64,000 nucleotides of DNA from Leptospira stimsonii (lineage in GTDB: Bacteria > Spirochaetota > Leptospiria > Leptospirales > Leptospiraceae): assembly GCF_003545885.1 (NCBI RefSeq), contig NZ_QHCT01000001.1, positions 124,001 to 188,000 on the forward strand, given 5' to 3'. A program made the position numbers and the translations under genes. Under the pieces are notes generated by a model, which searched no databases, was not told the origin of the DNA, and was given only the letters and a program-made list of their open reading frames with translations. Shown piece by piece: positions 22,711-41,762 of this stretch (its first letter is position 1; each line of letters starts with the position of its first letter).

Positions 22711-24333
22711 TTATCCGACTTGAATCTTCAAGCCGTCGTCCTTACTTCCCAAATCTCCGAGTCCGGAGTGTCCAGTGAAGGCAATCAGAAGAGTAAAGGT
22801 TCCGACTCGCCCCATGAACATCAGAGCGATATAAAGATATTTTTCAATGTCATTCGTGTAAGGGGTCATTCCAAGACTCAAACCGACGGTTCCAAAAGCG
22901 GACATGACTTCAAAGAAGATCGTTTCGATTCCGTGTTTGTTTCCATTCGCGAGGGTAATCAAAAACATAAAGATCACGAGAGAAATCGTCGCGAGAAAAT
23001 AGATTCGAGTCGAAATCGCGACCGAATTCTTAGAAACGTCTTCTCCCCAAGCCTGTACTCGAGTCTGAGGACTAATTACATTTTTCAAATATAAGATTAA
23101 TATAAAGAACGTCGTGATCTTGATCCCGCCGGCGGCTCCTTGAGGGCCTCCTCCGATAAACATCAAAGAACAAAGAAGAACATACGTCGCACTTCTGATT
23201 TCGGTAATATCGAACGTGTTAAAACCGGCGGTCCTTGAAGAAACGGATAAGAAGAAAGAATTAAACAACTTATCCGCAAAATCCATCTTCCCGATCGTTT
23301 CCAGATTGTTGTATTCAATTAGAAGAATCGAAAGTCCACCGATATGAATCAAGATCAAAGATCCGAATACGATGATGCTCATCTGCATCCGATTCGCGTC
23401 TCCGAACAATTCTTTTCGATACACTTCCAAACGTTCTTCCAGACGAACGGAAGTCGCGATCACAAAGATAAACCATCCGGGAGGATCCACGCCCAAAAGC
23501 ATCGTTCTTCGCATCATAAACGTCTCGGTGACGGTTTCGATTTTGCTCATGAACTTCTGAATAATTTCCAAGATCGATTTTTCGATGAAGATAATCACTG
23601 GAAATCCGATTCCACCCATTACGATTAAGAATTGGATGATCAAAAGAGAAATCGGATCTTTCGCAAGAAAACTCAAATCGTCCACGATAGAAAAGCCCGC
23701 GTTGTTAAACGCGGAAACCGAAGTGAACAAACTCAAAAAAAATCGGTTCGGAGTTCCAGGAAGGCGATCCGTCTCCGGCATATAAAGGTAAAGAAGAATC
23801 GCACCGACTGCCTCGATAGAAAGAGAAATATTAAAAAGTGAAAGAAGCATTCTTCTAACGTAGGAGGCTTCCGCTTCCGACTTCTTCTTACCGGGAGCGA
23901 CTACTCCGGAATGATTGTGCCCCTGATTCTTCTCTCTCATTTTTTTCGCAAGATGAGCGTCCGTTGCCTCGTAAACAAAGGAAGCCAAACGTGTACTTCG
24001 AGAAAGACCTCTCACGACTAAGACCCCGATCAAAACCGTGAACGTTATGATTCCCAATCCACCGATCTGGATGAGAAACATCATAATCAGCTGAGTCGGT
24101 CTCTGGAGTTCCGAAAGAAGAACAGGAGAAAGTCCGGTGACGCAAATGGAAGAAGTTGCGATATAAAGGGAATTGGTATAACTGAGGCGACCCGATTCGG
24201 TAACATAGATGGCAAAGGAGCCGGCCAGAATCGCCATTGCAAATCCGAGACAAAGAGTTCTTGCAACCGACAACAAAAGAAATGCTTTCGCGATTCGATT
24301 TACATTTCTTTTAAAAAGTTTCAGTGGGTGCAT
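22711..24333 (-). CDS. TrkH/KtrB-type potassium uptake channel subunit
   Basis: A 540-residue membrane protein of the superfamily of K+ transporters. The four pore segments can be read in order: [12 protein letters not shown] near residue 80, [12 protein letters not shown] near 210, [12 protein letters not shown] near 370 and [12 protein letters not shown] near 480, each with the central glycine of the selectivity filter. A long cytoplasmic insertion lies near residues 120-160. The regulatory TrkA/KtrA partner is not adjacent, so it must be encoded elsewhere. Confidence 0.92.
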   Translation of the reverse strand: MHPLKLFKRNVNRIAKAFLLLSVARTLCLGFAMAILAGSFAIYVTESGRLSYTNSLYIATSSICVTGLSPVLLSELQRPTQLIMMFLIQIGGLGIITFTVLIGVLVVRGLSRSTRLASFVYEATDAHLAKKMREKNQGHNHSGVVAPGKKKSEAEASYVRRMLLSLFNISLSIEAVGAILLYLYMPETDRLPGTPNRFFLSLFTSVSAFNNAGFSIVDDLSFLAKDPISLLIIQFLIVMGGIGFPVIIFIEKSILEIIQKFMSKIETVTETFMMRRTMLLGVDPPGWFIFVIATSVRLEERLEVYRKELFGDANRMQMSIIVFGSLILIHIGGLSILLIEYNNLETIGKMDFADKLFNSFFLSVSSRTAGFNTFDITEIRSATYVLLCSLMFIGGGPQGAAGGIKITTFFILILYLKNVISPQTRVQAWGEDVSKNSVAISTRIYFLATISLVIFMFLITLANGNKHGIETIFFEVMSAFGTVGLSLGMTPYTNDIEKYLYIALMFMGRVGTFTLLIAFTGHSGLGDLGSKDDGLKIQVG

Positions 24334-26805
<2,472 letters not shown>

Positions 26806-26831
26806 TTTTTCACGGAAAGATCTTTCCTACC

Positions 26832-26861
26832 AAAGGGAGCCTCAAAGGGCTCCCTTTTTTT
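26832..26861 (+). terminator. rho-independent terminator after fusA
   Basis: AAAGGGAGCC (26832-26841) pairs with GGCTCCCTTT (26848-26857) around a six-base loop and runs into a T tract. It lies 26 bases after the fusA stop, so fusA is probably transcribed alone. Confidence 0.9.
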
Positions 26862-26919
26862 ATCTCCGAACCGATTCCTGAATGCAGTTCCTCGCTCACT
26901 TTTGCCGATACTCAAAGAA

Positions 26920-27582
26920 ATGAACCGTGCGTTTCGGAGATTCTTAGTTTTACTTTTTTTTACGACCACCTTTTCGATCTTTGCCGCTGGGTCGCAGAAT
27001 CTTACCGTTTACAACGTCCAAAGAGGAGACACTTATTATTCTTTGGGAAAGAAGTTCAACGTAGATTATCATAAGATTATGGAATGGAACGGTAAAAAAA
27101 AGGACGATCCCTTGATTCCTGGAGAATCCTTAAAGGTGAAAAAACCCGTAACTCGGGAGAATGAAAAACTCGCCTCGAAAACTCCAAGAACGATTAGCAA
27201 AGAAGAGTTTCCTGATTCTTCCAAACCTCATCTTCGTTTTCCTCTCAAAAGCAGACCTCCCGTTCAAACCGTTTTTAGCAAGTTAAGCTTTGCTCCGCAC
27301 AAGGGTGTTCTTTTCAAAGCTTCAAGGCAGAATGAGGTTCGCCCCGCTTCTCCCGGAAAAGTTTTGGTTGTGGATGAGATGGAAGGATATAAGAAATACG
27401 TAATATTGGAGCACAAGAACGGATATTCGAGTGTCTACGCAAATCTCAAAAGTGTATCCGTCACCGAAGGAGAAACTGTCGATTCTTCTCGAATCATCGG
27501 TTCATTGGAATCCGGAAAGGGACTCTACTTTCAACTGAATCGCGGAAGCTCCCCCGTGGATCCGGGCTTACAAATTCAGTAA
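26920..27582 (+). CDS. LysM protein with degenerate LytM (M23) domain, NlpD-like
   Basis: An exported protein of about 220 residues with a signal peptide ending near IFA/AG. A LysM domain ([16 protein letters not shown], about residues 32-80) would bind peptidoglycan. The C-terminal half has the M23 fold, but the metal-binding HxGxD is replaced by HKGVLF and the HxH pair by LYF, so it should not be a peptidase. That combination matches NlpD/EnvC-type activators of cell-wall amidases. I choose the ATG at 26920 over the TTG at 26902. The gene starts a same-strand run with the amidohydrolase and cyclic-nucleotide proteins. Confidence 0.85.
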   Translation: MNRAFRRFLVLLFFTTTFSIFAAGSQNLTVYNVQRGDTYYSLGKKFNVDYHKIMEWNGKKKDDPLIPGESLKVKKPVTRENEKLASKTPRTISKEEFPDSSKPHLRFPLKSRPPVQTVFSKLSFAPHKGVLFKASRQNEVRPASPGKVLVVDEMEGYKKYVILEHKNGYSSVYANLKSVSVTEGETVDSSRIIGSLESGKGLYFQLNRGSSPVDPGLQIQ

Positions 27583-27598
27583 AGAATGTAATCAAAAA

Positions 27599-28849
27599 AT
27601 GGAATACGAACTCGTAAACGCCTGCATTGTAACTAAGGATCAATGGATTCCGAACGGAACGATCGTTGTAAAAGACGGAGTCATCTCCTCCGTCAATTCC
27701 GGTGGTCCTCCTGCCGGAAATAGAATTCGTTTGAATCTCAACGGACTCTATGTTTATCCGGGTTTGATCAACGCTCACGATCACCTGCTGAGCACCTATC
27801 TTCCAAAAGTGGCTCCGAGCAAGCCGTATTTAAACTGGCTCCCGTGGGATAATGATCTCAAGTCTTCGATCGTCTTTTCGGAAAGACAACAATTGGAACC
27901 GGAACAACTCTATCTTTTAGGCTCATTTAAGAATCTAATCTCCGGTGTTACGTCTGTTCAAGATCATATTCCGCACTTCGTTCAAGATCCTTTTGTAGGA
28001 AACGTTCCCGTAAGAATTCTCAATCGTTATTCTCTTTCTCATAGTATCTGTACCTATTCTTTGAATTGGGGAGACGGACCAAAAGAAGAATATGCAAAAG
28101 CCCTAAAAGACGATATTCCCTATATCACTCGAATCGCGGAAGGATTCGATTCCGAATCGAGAGATTCTCTCAAAGCGCTGAGTAAAATGGATTGTTTGAG
28201 TGAACATACCGTTCTCGTTCACGGCGTCGTCTTATCCGAGTCCGATATCGCGCTCATCGCCGAAAAGAAGGCTCATTTGGTTTGGTGCCCGGAAGCGAAT
28301 CTATTTCTCTACGAAAGAACGACCGACATTCGAGATCTTCTCAAGCACAAAGTGAACGTCTCTTTAGGAACGGATTCGAGTTTATGCGGTTCCTTGAATC
28401 TTTTGGAAGAAATTCGTACAGCGAGAAAATTTTATCAGACCGAATACGGAGAAGACCTTTCTCCCAAAATTCTTTTTGAAATGGTGACGACAAACCCGGC
28501 AAAGGCATTGCGAGTCGAAAAGGAAATTGGGAGCATCGAAGTCGGAAAAAAAGCGGATTTGGTGATCGTATCTCGAAATTCAGAAGATCCCTATACGAAC
28601 CTCTGCGAATCCGACCTAAATAGTATTCGTCTTGTCCTAAGAGACGGCGTTCCCGTTTATGGGGATGTTAGTTTGGAAACTTTTTTCGAAGAATCCGGCG
28701 CGGACGTGGAGAGAATTCGCATAGAGGACACAGAAAAGTATTTAACCGGTTCTCCAGGAAAACTCCTGGAATCGCTTGCCGTCTCCCTTGGTTATAAAAA
28801 GGATTTGGCATTTTTCCCCGCACAGAAAGAATTTGATAACTTTGAGTAG
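27599..28849 (+). CDS. amidohydrolase-superfamily metal-dependent hydrolase
   Basis: A 416-residue protein of the ATZ/TRZ-like branch of the amidohydrolase superfamily, which includes deaminases of purines, pyrimidines and s-triazines. The first metal site is HDH in [10 protein letters not shown] near residue 60; further ligands are the His of VLVHGV near 210 and the Asp of GTDSS near 260. VWCPEANL and the C-terminal KKADLVIV strand are family features. The substrate cannot be told from the sequence. It starts 16 bases after the LysM gene. Confidence 0.85.
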   Translation: MEYELVNACIVTKDQWIPNGTIVVKDGVISSVNSGGPPAGNRIRLNLNGLYVYPGLINAHDHLLSTYLPKVAPSKPYLNWLPWDNDLKSSIVFSERQQLEPEQLYLLGSFKNLISGVTSVQDHIPHFVQDPFVGNVPVRILNRYSLSHSICTYSLNWGDGPKEEYAKALKDDIPYITRIAEGFDSESRDSLKALSKMDCLSEHTVLVHGVVLSESDIALIAEKKAHLVWCPEANLFLYERTTDIRDLLKHKVNVSLGTDSSLCGSLNLLEEIRTARKFYQTEYGEDLSPKILFEMVTTNPAKALRVEKEIGSIEVGKKADLVIVSRNSEDPYTNLCESDLNSIRLVLRDGVPVYGDVSLETFFEESGADVERIRIEDTEKYLTGSPGKLLESLAVSLGYKKDLAFFPAQKEFDNFE

Positions 28850-28857
28850 GTAATCAT

Positions 28858-29910
28858 TTGGCCGGTCCGATCATCAGAAATTATAAAGGCGGATCCATCA
28901 TTTATTTTGAAAAGGATAAAGCGGAGGATATTTACGTCCTGAGAAATGGGCGCGTCATCCTAACATTTCCGGCATTGGACACCGGACAAGAAGTGAAAGA
29001 AGACGTCCGGATCGGAGAATTCTTCGGAGTCAAATCCGCGCTCGGAAAATACCCTAGAGAAGAGACCGCTCAAGTCATAGGCAACGCTACCATTCTCGTT
29101 TTCAAACCCAATGAGTTTGAACAATTTGTAGCGGAGAAAACCCACCTCATTTTGAAAATGATGAAAGTTTTTTCCAGTCAGCTCAGACAAGTTCATAAAA
29201 AGTTGAAAGAGATTCTGGGGCAATCCGACACCAGAAATCCGGCTTTCGAATTGATGAACGTAGCCGAAGTATTCTATAAAAATAACAATCTTCCGCACGC
29301 AGTCTACGCGTTTGAAAAATATTTACAGCACTATCCGGGAACCACATATTCCGGTCGTGCGACGGAACTTTTGGAACTTGCGAGAAGAGGAAGTCCCTTT
29401 CCCCTCAATATGCCTCCGCTCGTTTACGAAGGCGGAAATAGGGTTTCTCAGGAAACGCTCCAAAACATCATGAAACCCGCAGTGGAAAAATCCTCGATAA
29501 CGCAAGGAGTGGATAATTCCATCACGTCGCTTTATAACCGGGCTCATACATTGGTGAACGTTGGGAAACACAGTGATGCGATGACAATTTACAAGGATCT
29601 ACTCAATCGAACGGATTTCAAATTCGACTCCGAGAAGAAGTTGGTGGAGAATTCTCTTTTTCAACTCGGAATCTGCCTTATGAAAACGAACGATCTCGAC
29701 AACGCGAATTCTTCCTTTTCCACCTATATCAAAAAATACCCTTCGGGAGAATCCATCAAAGAATCCCTTTTTCATTTGGCGGAAATTTCCGAACTTCAGG
29801 GAGATCGTCAAAGAGCAAGAATGCTCTATGGAAAGGTGGCTTTGCTTCCTCCGGAAAAAGACAGCATTTCTCAAAAGTCCAGACTGAAAGCAAAGGAGAT
29901 GAGCACCTGA
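28858..29910 (+). CDS. cyclic-nucleotide-binding domain protein with TPR repeats
   Basis: A 350-residue protein with an N-terminal cNMP-binding-like beta roll (about residues 8-110) and C-terminal tetratricopeptide-like repeats (about 140-345). No HTH or enzymatic domain is present, so it probably senses a ligand and binds partners through the TPR part. The start is TTG, supported by GTAGG seven bases upstream. It lies between the amidohydrolase and the Crp-like gene with gaps of 8 and 1 bases, so the three are likely one operon. Confidence 0.82.
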   Translation: MAGPIIRNYKGGSIIYFEKDKAEDIYVLRNGRVILTFPALDTGQEVKEDVRIGEFFGVKSALGKYPREETAQVIGNATILVFKPNEFEQFVAEKTHLILKMMKVFSSQLRQVHKKLKEILGQSDTRNPAFELMNVAEVFYKNNNLPHAVYAFEKYLQHYPGTTYSGRATELLELARRGSPFPLNMPPLVYEGGNRVSQETLQNIMKPAVEKSSITQGVDNSITSLYNRAHTLVNVGKHSDAMTIYKDLLNRTDFKFDSEKKLVENSLFQLGICLMKTNDLDNANSSFSTYIKKYPSGESIKESLFHLAEISELQGDRQRARMLYGKVALLPPEKDSISQKSRLKAKEMST

Positions 29911-29911
29911 T

Positions 29912-30947
<1,036 letters not shown>

Positions 30948-31811
30948 ATGCATCATCCAGATTCCATCCTCTCTCTTCTCAAAAAATCGGAAGATTTCTT
31001 AAAGAAAAAAGAAATTTCCAGCGCCCGTTTGGATGCGGAAATTCTTTTGGCCGATCTCTTAAATCTCCAAAGAGTGAAGTTGTATGTAAATTTTGAAAGA
31101 TTGTTAAACGAATCCGAAAAGGACGCTTACAGAGAAAGAATCGTAGAACGATCCAAAAATAAACCGACTTCGTATATCACCGGACAAAAATCTTTTTTCA
31201 ATTCCGTCTTTTTCGTGAATGAGAACGTTCTCATTCCAAGACCGGAGACCGAGGAACTCGTAGAAAAAATCCTCTCCGATTTCAAGCATGAGAGTCAGAA
31301 TTTCCGCGTTCTCGATCTTTGTACAGGGAGCGGTTGTATCGGAATCAGCCTCAAAATCGCAAGAAACGACTGGAACCTTTCTCTCAGCGATATCTCACAG
31401 GAGGCTCTGAATGTGGCGAAAAAAAATTCCGAGCTTCTTTTAGGAGAAATGAAAGAATCTATTCAGTTTTTTGCAAGTGATTTGTTCTCTTCCATTCCTC
31501 CTGAGAACCGCTATGATTTGATCGTAACCAACCCGCCTTATATTCCCAACTCGGACAAGGAAACGATGATGAAGGACGTCGTTGATTATGAACCTCACCT
31601 TGCCCTCTTTTTGGAAAATCCAAAAGAATTTCTGACGAGCCTAATCGAAAAGGCGCATTCTTACTTAAATCCGAATGGAAAATTTTATATGGAAACACTT
31701 CCCTCTCTTGCAAATCTTCTTGTAGAGGAATCGATCGGCAAAGGTTGGGCGGAAGGAAAAGTGGAGAAGGACCTTTCGGGAAAGGAAAGGTTCGTGATTC
31801 TTAGGAAATAA
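30948..31811 (+). CDS. prmC: peptide chain release factor N5-glutamine methyltransferase
   Basis: Methylates the GGQ glutamine of release factors RF1 and RF2. The 287-residue protein has the N-terminal helical domain (about 1-90) and a Rossmann methyltransferase domain with the SAM loop VLDLCTGSGCIG near residue 122 and the diagnostic NPPYIP near 195. IPRPETEEL near residue 97 is the usual lead-in. The ribosome-binding site is weak. Confidence 0.95.
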   Translation: MHHPDSILSLLKKSEDFLKKKEISSARLDAEILLADLLNLQRVKLYVNFERLLNESEKDAYRERIVERSKNKPTSYITGQKSFFNSVFFVNENVLIPRPETEELVEKILSDFKHESQNFRVLDLCTGSGCIGISLKIARNDWNLSLSDISQEALNVAKKNSELLLGEMKESIQFFASDLFSSIPPENRYDLIVTNPPYIPNSDKETMMKDVVDYEPHLALFLENPKEFLTSLIEKAHSYLNPNGKFYMETLPSLANLLVEESIGKGWAEGKVEKDLSGKERFVILRK

Positions 31812-31857
31812 GAAAATTCAATTCCAAGAGAATCGGGCAAGTTAAGGACAAAAGAAT

Positions 31858-31889
<32 letters not shown>

Positions 31890-31941
31890 CTTCTTTTTGA
31901 CGGAGGGTTCCGCTAACGTTCGCAGAGTGAGAAAAAAACAA

Positions 31942-31961
31942 AGCCGGGTTTTATCCCGGCT
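31942..31961. terminator. bidirectional terminator between prmC and glnK
   Basis: AGCCGGG (31942-31948) pairs with CCCGGCT (31955-31961). A T tract follows on the plus strand, and the A-rich run before the stem gives a T-rich tail on the minus strand. It can thus end both convergent transcripts. Confidence 0.88.
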
Positions 31962-31987
31962 TTTTCCATTCTTGATTCAAAAGGAAA

Positions 31988-32332
31988 TCAGATCGCTGAA
32001 CTTCCTCTTTCTCCTGTTCTGATTCGAATTACATCTTCAAGCGGAGTGATAAAAATCTTTCCGTCTCCGATTTTTCCGTCTCCGGTTTTTGCCGCTTTGA
32101 GAATTGCATCAACGGTCGGTTTAACGAATTCGTCGTTTACCGCAATTTCCAAACGAACTTTTCTGAGAAGGTTCACTTGATATTCGTGGCCGCGAAAAAC
32201 TTCCGTCTTTCCTTTTTGCTGACCGTAACCTTGAACGTCGCTCACGGTAAGTCTATAAATCTCATTCTTAGTCAATTCTGCCTTAACCTCTTCAAGTTTA
32301 TGCGGCTGAATGATAGCAACGATTAATTTCAT
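31988..32332 (-). CDS. glnK: nitrogen regulatory protein P-II
   Basis: A 114-residue P-II signal protein that senses 2-oxoglutarate and ATP/ADP and would gate AmtB in the membrane. The T-loop is intact with its tyrosine in RGHEYQVNLL, and the C-terminal RIRTGERG is present. The B-loop reads KTGDGKIGDGKIF, two residues longer than the usual TGKIGDGKIF. It follows amtB by 35 bases, the classic gene pair, and GGAG precedes the ATG. Confidence 0.95.
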   Translation of the reverse strand: MKLIVAIIQPHKLEEVKAELTKNEIYRLTVSDVQGYGQQKGKTEVFRGHEYQVNLLRKVRLEIAVNDEFVKPTVDAILKAAKTGDGKIGDGKIFITPLEDVIRIRTGERGSSAI

Positions 32333-32367
32333 ATAATCTCCTTATTAAAATTCTTCAGTAACCTAAA

Positions 32368-33677
<1,310 letters not shown>

Positions 33678-33693
33678 AATTTGCATACATTAA

Positions 33694-33709
33694 TGCAAGA
33701 TTGGTACCA
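33694..33709 (-). promoter_or_regulatory. sigma-54 (RpoN) promoter of amtB-glnK
   Basis: On the minus strand the sequence reads TGGTACCAATCTTGCA, with GG and GC separated by exactly ten bases as the -24/-12 rule requires; only single positions differ from TGGCACG-N4-TTGCA. It lies about 25 bases before the amtB start. An inverted repeat TTGCAT/ATGCAA (33681-33698) overlaps the -12 end. Nitrogen-regulated sigma-54 control of amtB is well known in bacteria. Confidence 0.85.
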
Positions 33710-33936
33710 GGAAGATAATAAATTAAGAATTCTAAATGGTAGTCAAAATGGCTTAAAAGTGGTTGTTCCCGCGTTTTTTCGAAAGGAAGGGAATGAAGAG
33801 TCGGAACTCCGAAAACTTTCCCTCCGAAAGAAAAACCCAAAAACGAAAAAGTACTCCAATTTGCTTATTTATTGGGCATTTTTATCGATTTTGCTTTTTC
33901 TCTGAAAAAGATGCTCAGAAATTCTAAAAACTGCTT

Positions 33937-34872
33937 CTATTCTAAATTAAATCGATATCCGAATTTCCAGAGCGCTTCGGCCATGGGAGAACCTGAAATT
34001 GACGTAGAAGAAGAATCCATACGAGCCAGAGGATTGTAGTCCAGGATCAAATGGTTAGCGATTGTTTTTCCAAAGCGAGGGTGGAAGAAATAGGCGTCAA
34101 AAACATTGACCGCGTAGATCAAAACGGAAAAGGCAATGGAAAGCTGAAGTTTGTGATAGTTTTGATTGACTCGATCGCGCTGTTCCTCAAACGGTTTACT
34201 GTAAATGTAAAGTGCGACTGGATCCGAGAAAGAAGGAGGAGGAATGAATGTCTCATACGGATTGTTGATATGATTCAAATCCTTCACTGAATTTTTGTAG
34301 ATTTGATTTTCACGATACACTAAGTAAAGCGAACTTATAAAAAGCGAAGAGTAAACGATAGCAGAAGACTTTCTTTCATCCGTCCACTGACCCCAACCGG
34401 GAAGAACCGCCGATCTCCACGTAACACTCCAAGGACTCAAACCTTTCTGTTGAATTCGGGCAAGACGTTCTTTCTCTTTTTGATTCGCGTCCGCGAGTTT
34501 CGCTTCCTTATCGATTCTGTTTTGTTTATCCGTTTCTTCTTTATTCTTTTTCGCTAGTTCTTCTTCCGCTTTTTTCTTATCTTCTTGATCTTTCTTCTTT
34601 TGTTCTTTTTCGGCAAGCTTTGCTTCTTCTTCCTTTTGAATCTTCAAGGCTTCCGCTTGCGTGACATCTTTATAGACAATTTTAAGAATTCGGATCTTTG
34701 AGAATTCGAGTTTCCTTCCGTCTTCTGTTTGAATCACGACGGTTTGTGCGTTCTGAGAAGTAACTCGACCTTTGAGAATGGTTCCGTCCTTGAGAATGAG
34801 CGATTCTCCCATTAAGCTCCATGGCAAAAGACACAAAGAGAGAAAGAAGAGATGATAAATTCTAAATTGCAT
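33937..34872 (-). CDS. exported coiled-coil protein with N-terminal DG..LKG module
   Basis: A 311-residue protein with a signal peptide. Mature residues 23-70 form a small beta-rich module (LILKDGTILKGRVTSQ, then KLEFSKIRILKIVY) resembling the C-terminal ends of the two OmpA-like lipoproteins near 55 and 57 kb. A long Lys/Glu-rich charged helix (about 75-140) follows, and the C-terminal half contains SPWSVTWRSAVLPGWGQW and two hydrophobic segments, resembling DUF5683-type membrane domains. The role is unknown; an envelope location is likely. Confidence 0.75.
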   Translation of the reverse strand: MQFRIYHLFFLSLCLLPWSLMGESLILKDGTILKGRVTSQNAQTVVIQTEDGRKLEFSKIRILKIVYKDVTQAEALKIQKEEEAKLAEKEQKKKDQEDKKKAEEELAKKNKEETDKQNRIDKEAKLADANQKEKERLARIQQKGLSPWSVTWRSAVLPGWGQWTDERKSSAIVYSSLFISSLYLVYRENQIYKNSVKDLNHINNPYETFIPPPSFSDPVALYIYSKPFEEQRDRVNQNYHKLQLSIAFSVLIYAVNVFDAYFFHPRFGKTIANHLILDYNPLARMDSSSTSISGSPMAEALWKFGYRFNLE

Positions 34873-34936
34873 GATGATTCCGGAAAAATTTAATTAGAAA
34901 GATATTTCCGGATATATAATTTGAAAGCAATTTTTT

Positions 34937-36547
<1,611 letters not shown>

Positions 36548-36565
36548 AGAGAACCCTCCGGATTT

Positions 36566-37612
36566 TTATTTTTTTACTTTTGATTCGTATAGGATACGGA
36601 TAAGTTCCGTTTCGGATAACGTGAGTTCCCGATTTCTTCTCGCCATGATCTTTCGAGCGTCTCTTAAGAATAAATCGAGAATGTACGGTTGTCCCGATTC
36701 TGCCCAAGTAAACGGAGAAACGTAACCACTCACACGAGAAGCGACGACGTTGGATCCGAAATCGACTACGGTTCCGGTATTCAACATCACTCCGATCGCA
36801 ATTTTAGAATAATCCGCGATTACGGATCCGAACTTGATAGAACCGGTGATACACTCGTCGTTCTCTTCCCGAATTTTGACAACCCCATAGTTGTTTTTCA
36901 AATCGGATGTCGTCGCGAGTGCGCCGATGTTTACCCAACTTCCTACAACGGAATGTCCTAAGAATCCTTCGTGATGTTTATTCGTAAAATCACCGATGAG
37001 AGAAGTTCCTACTTCACCGCCGATTCTACACGTGGCGCCGATGCTGGTCGCTCCGGTAATTCTCGCGTTATCAATCTGAGAATTCGGACCTATGAAAACC
37101 GGACCTTCAATGAAAGAAAACGAAGTGATCTTCGCGTCCTTATCAACTACGACCGGTCCGGAAGTCGTATCAAAAACGACTCCGGGATAAATCGTCGCGG
37201 ACGGATGAATGTGAAGATGTTTGGATTTTCCGACGACTTGAAAGTGATTCGATTTTACTTTGATTTTCCGAATCCATTTCTGAATCTCTTTGCTGAGTTC
37301 CAGATCGGATTCTATATTCTTCGCGGTGGCGTCGATCAGATTCCAAGGAAGGCAAGAATCCGGCGATAGAACCAAATCCACATCCTTCCCGTCGTAAGGA
37401 AGGAGTTTAGAATTTCTTTCCAAAAACGCCTGTTGAAAAGCTGGATTCGAATGAATGTAAAATACCTTTGCATCCGAATAGAGTTCTTTCGTTCTCTGAA
37501 TGGTATTCAGAATTCCGTTTCGAATCTCCGAGAATGATCGAATCCGAGTAAGAGATCGTAAACCCGCGGGAACTTCTCTTTCATCGATGAGAATTCTCTG
37601 GATCTTCGGCAT
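36566..37612 (-). CDS. GlmU-like protein with N-terminal nucleotidyltransferase-like and left-handed beta-helix domains
   Basis: A 348-residue protein resembling the GlmU-related family PF13562. The first 120 residues resemble that family's N-terminal domain but lack the LxxGxGTRM loop of true GlmU, so uridylyltransferase activity is doubtful. From about residue 135 on, hexapeptide repeats (IHPSATIYPGVVF, FIEGPVFIGPNSQID, ARITGATSIGATCRIGG) form a left-handed beta helix like that of acetyltransferases. It follows glmM and glmS, so a role in amino-sugar nucleotide synthesis is likely. Confidence 0.85.
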   Translation of the reverse strand: MPKIQRILIDEREVPAGLRSLTRIRSFSEIRNGILNTIQRTKELYSDAKVFYIHSNPAFQQAFLERNSKLLPYDGKDVDLVLSPDSCLPWNLIDATAKNIESDLELSKEIQKWIRKIKVKSNHFQVVGKSKHLHIHPSATIYPGVVFDTTSGPVVVDKDAKITSFSFIEGPVFIGPNSQIDNARITGATSIGATCRIGGEVGTSLIGDFTNKHHEGFLGHSVVGSWVNIGALATTSDLKNNYGVVKIREENDECITGSIKFGSVIADYSKIAIGVMLNTGTVVDFGSNVVASRVSGYVSPFTWAESGQPYILDLFLRDARKIMARRNRELTLSETELIRILYESKVKK

Positions 37613-37616
37613 CTTC

Positions 37617-39449
<1,833 letters not shown>

Positions 39450-39450
39450 A

Positions 39451-40833
<1,383 letters not shown>

Positions 40834-40865
40834 AGAGGTTGGGGTGTTTTCCGGAAGAAAACTAT

Positions 40866-40940
<75 letters not shown>

Positions 40941-40955
40941 CTATAATTCCGTTTT

Positions 40956-41228
40956 TTATGCTGTAGCAGAAACTGCATTCAGGCGTTTTGCCATTCTGCT
41001 TTTTTTTCTGTCTGCGTTTTTGAAGTGAATCAGGTTTGTTTTTGCAGCTTTGTCCAGAAGAGAGGTATACTCTACAAATAGAGCGGTAGCCGCGTTCTGG
41101 TCTTTATCTTTGATGGCTTTCAGAACTTTCTTTGCTTGCGTTCTGAGCCTGGATCGATTCTGAGAATTCGCCGCATTTCTACGTTTTGTTCTCCGAATAT
41201 CCTTTTCTGAAGACTTAATATTAGCCAA
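40956..41228 (-). CDS. rpsT: 30S ribosomal protein S20
   Basis: A 90-residue, strongly basic protein with the S20 start MANIKSSEKDIRRTKRRNA and the helical hairpin typical of S20. It binds 16S rRNA early in 30S assembly. The start codon is TTG, unusual for a highly expressed ribosomal protein though S20 has a non-ATG start in E. coli too. It is divergent from the four-gene operon upstream and precedes tRNA-Val by 16 bases. Confidence 0.97.
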   Translation of the reverse strand: MANIKSSEKDIRRTKRRNAANSQNRSRLRTQAKKVLKAIKDKDQNAATALFVEYTSLLDKAAKTNLIHFKNADRKKSRMAKRLNAVSATA

Positions 41229-41375
41229 GGCTTAATACTTCCTATCGAATAAGTGTTTCCAGGTTTTCTGTACCCTTCCCTCTGTCAAATGAATTCCTGC
41301 AAAATTCCGTACTTCTGCCCCCTTTTTCTGATTCTTCCTGAAACCCTCGAGAACCGGTTATGAAGAGGTGCAACG

Positions 41376-41762
41376 ATGAAACAAAAACAATTAGGAAAGA
41401 TTTTTCTTTCGATTTCTTTGGATCCTGACTTTTTTTCCCGTCTTCAAAAAGAGAACATCGATCTATCAGAGCTCGCGGAATTAGGAATCCAATTTCTGCA
41501 AGACTTTGAAGAATCCGGGAGGTGTTTTTTGACGACGGATAGACAAAAAGTTTCTACCTCTTTTATAATTCGAGAAACTTCTTATTTACAAATCTTTGAG
41601 TATTGCCTGAATAGATCCCGTTCGATCTATATGGTAATGGAAGAAATTCTACAGAACACGTATTTGGAATTTTATTTACAACCGATTCCGATCTCCAGTT
41701 CATCCTTCCTTGAGAAGTCATTGTATGAGAAGAATCCAAGAATTTCCAAGGACGGATTCTAA
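41376..41762 (+). CDS. hypothetical protein, first gene of a four-gene operon
   Basis: A 128-residue soluble protein with no recognised domain, no signal peptide and no membrane helix. A clear GAGGTG ribosome-binding site lies five bases before the ATG. Its TAA stop overlaps the start of the next gene as TAATG, so the two are translationally coupled. The function is unknown. Confidence 0.7.
   Translation: MKQKQLGKIFLSISLDPDFFSRLQKENIDLSELAELGIQFLQDFEESGRCFLTTDRQKVSTSFIIRETSYLQIFEYCLNRSRSIYMVMEEILQNTYLEFYLQPIPISSSSFLEKSLYEKNPRISKDGF

Noticed and set aside
26920..27582. Active M23 endopeptidase
   Set aside because: The HxGxD and HxH zinc ligands are not present, so catalytic activity is not supported.
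33681..33905. 74-codon plus-strand open frame upstream of amtB
   Set aside because: It overlaps the sigma-54 promoter on the other strand and has no ribosome-binding site or recognisable feature.
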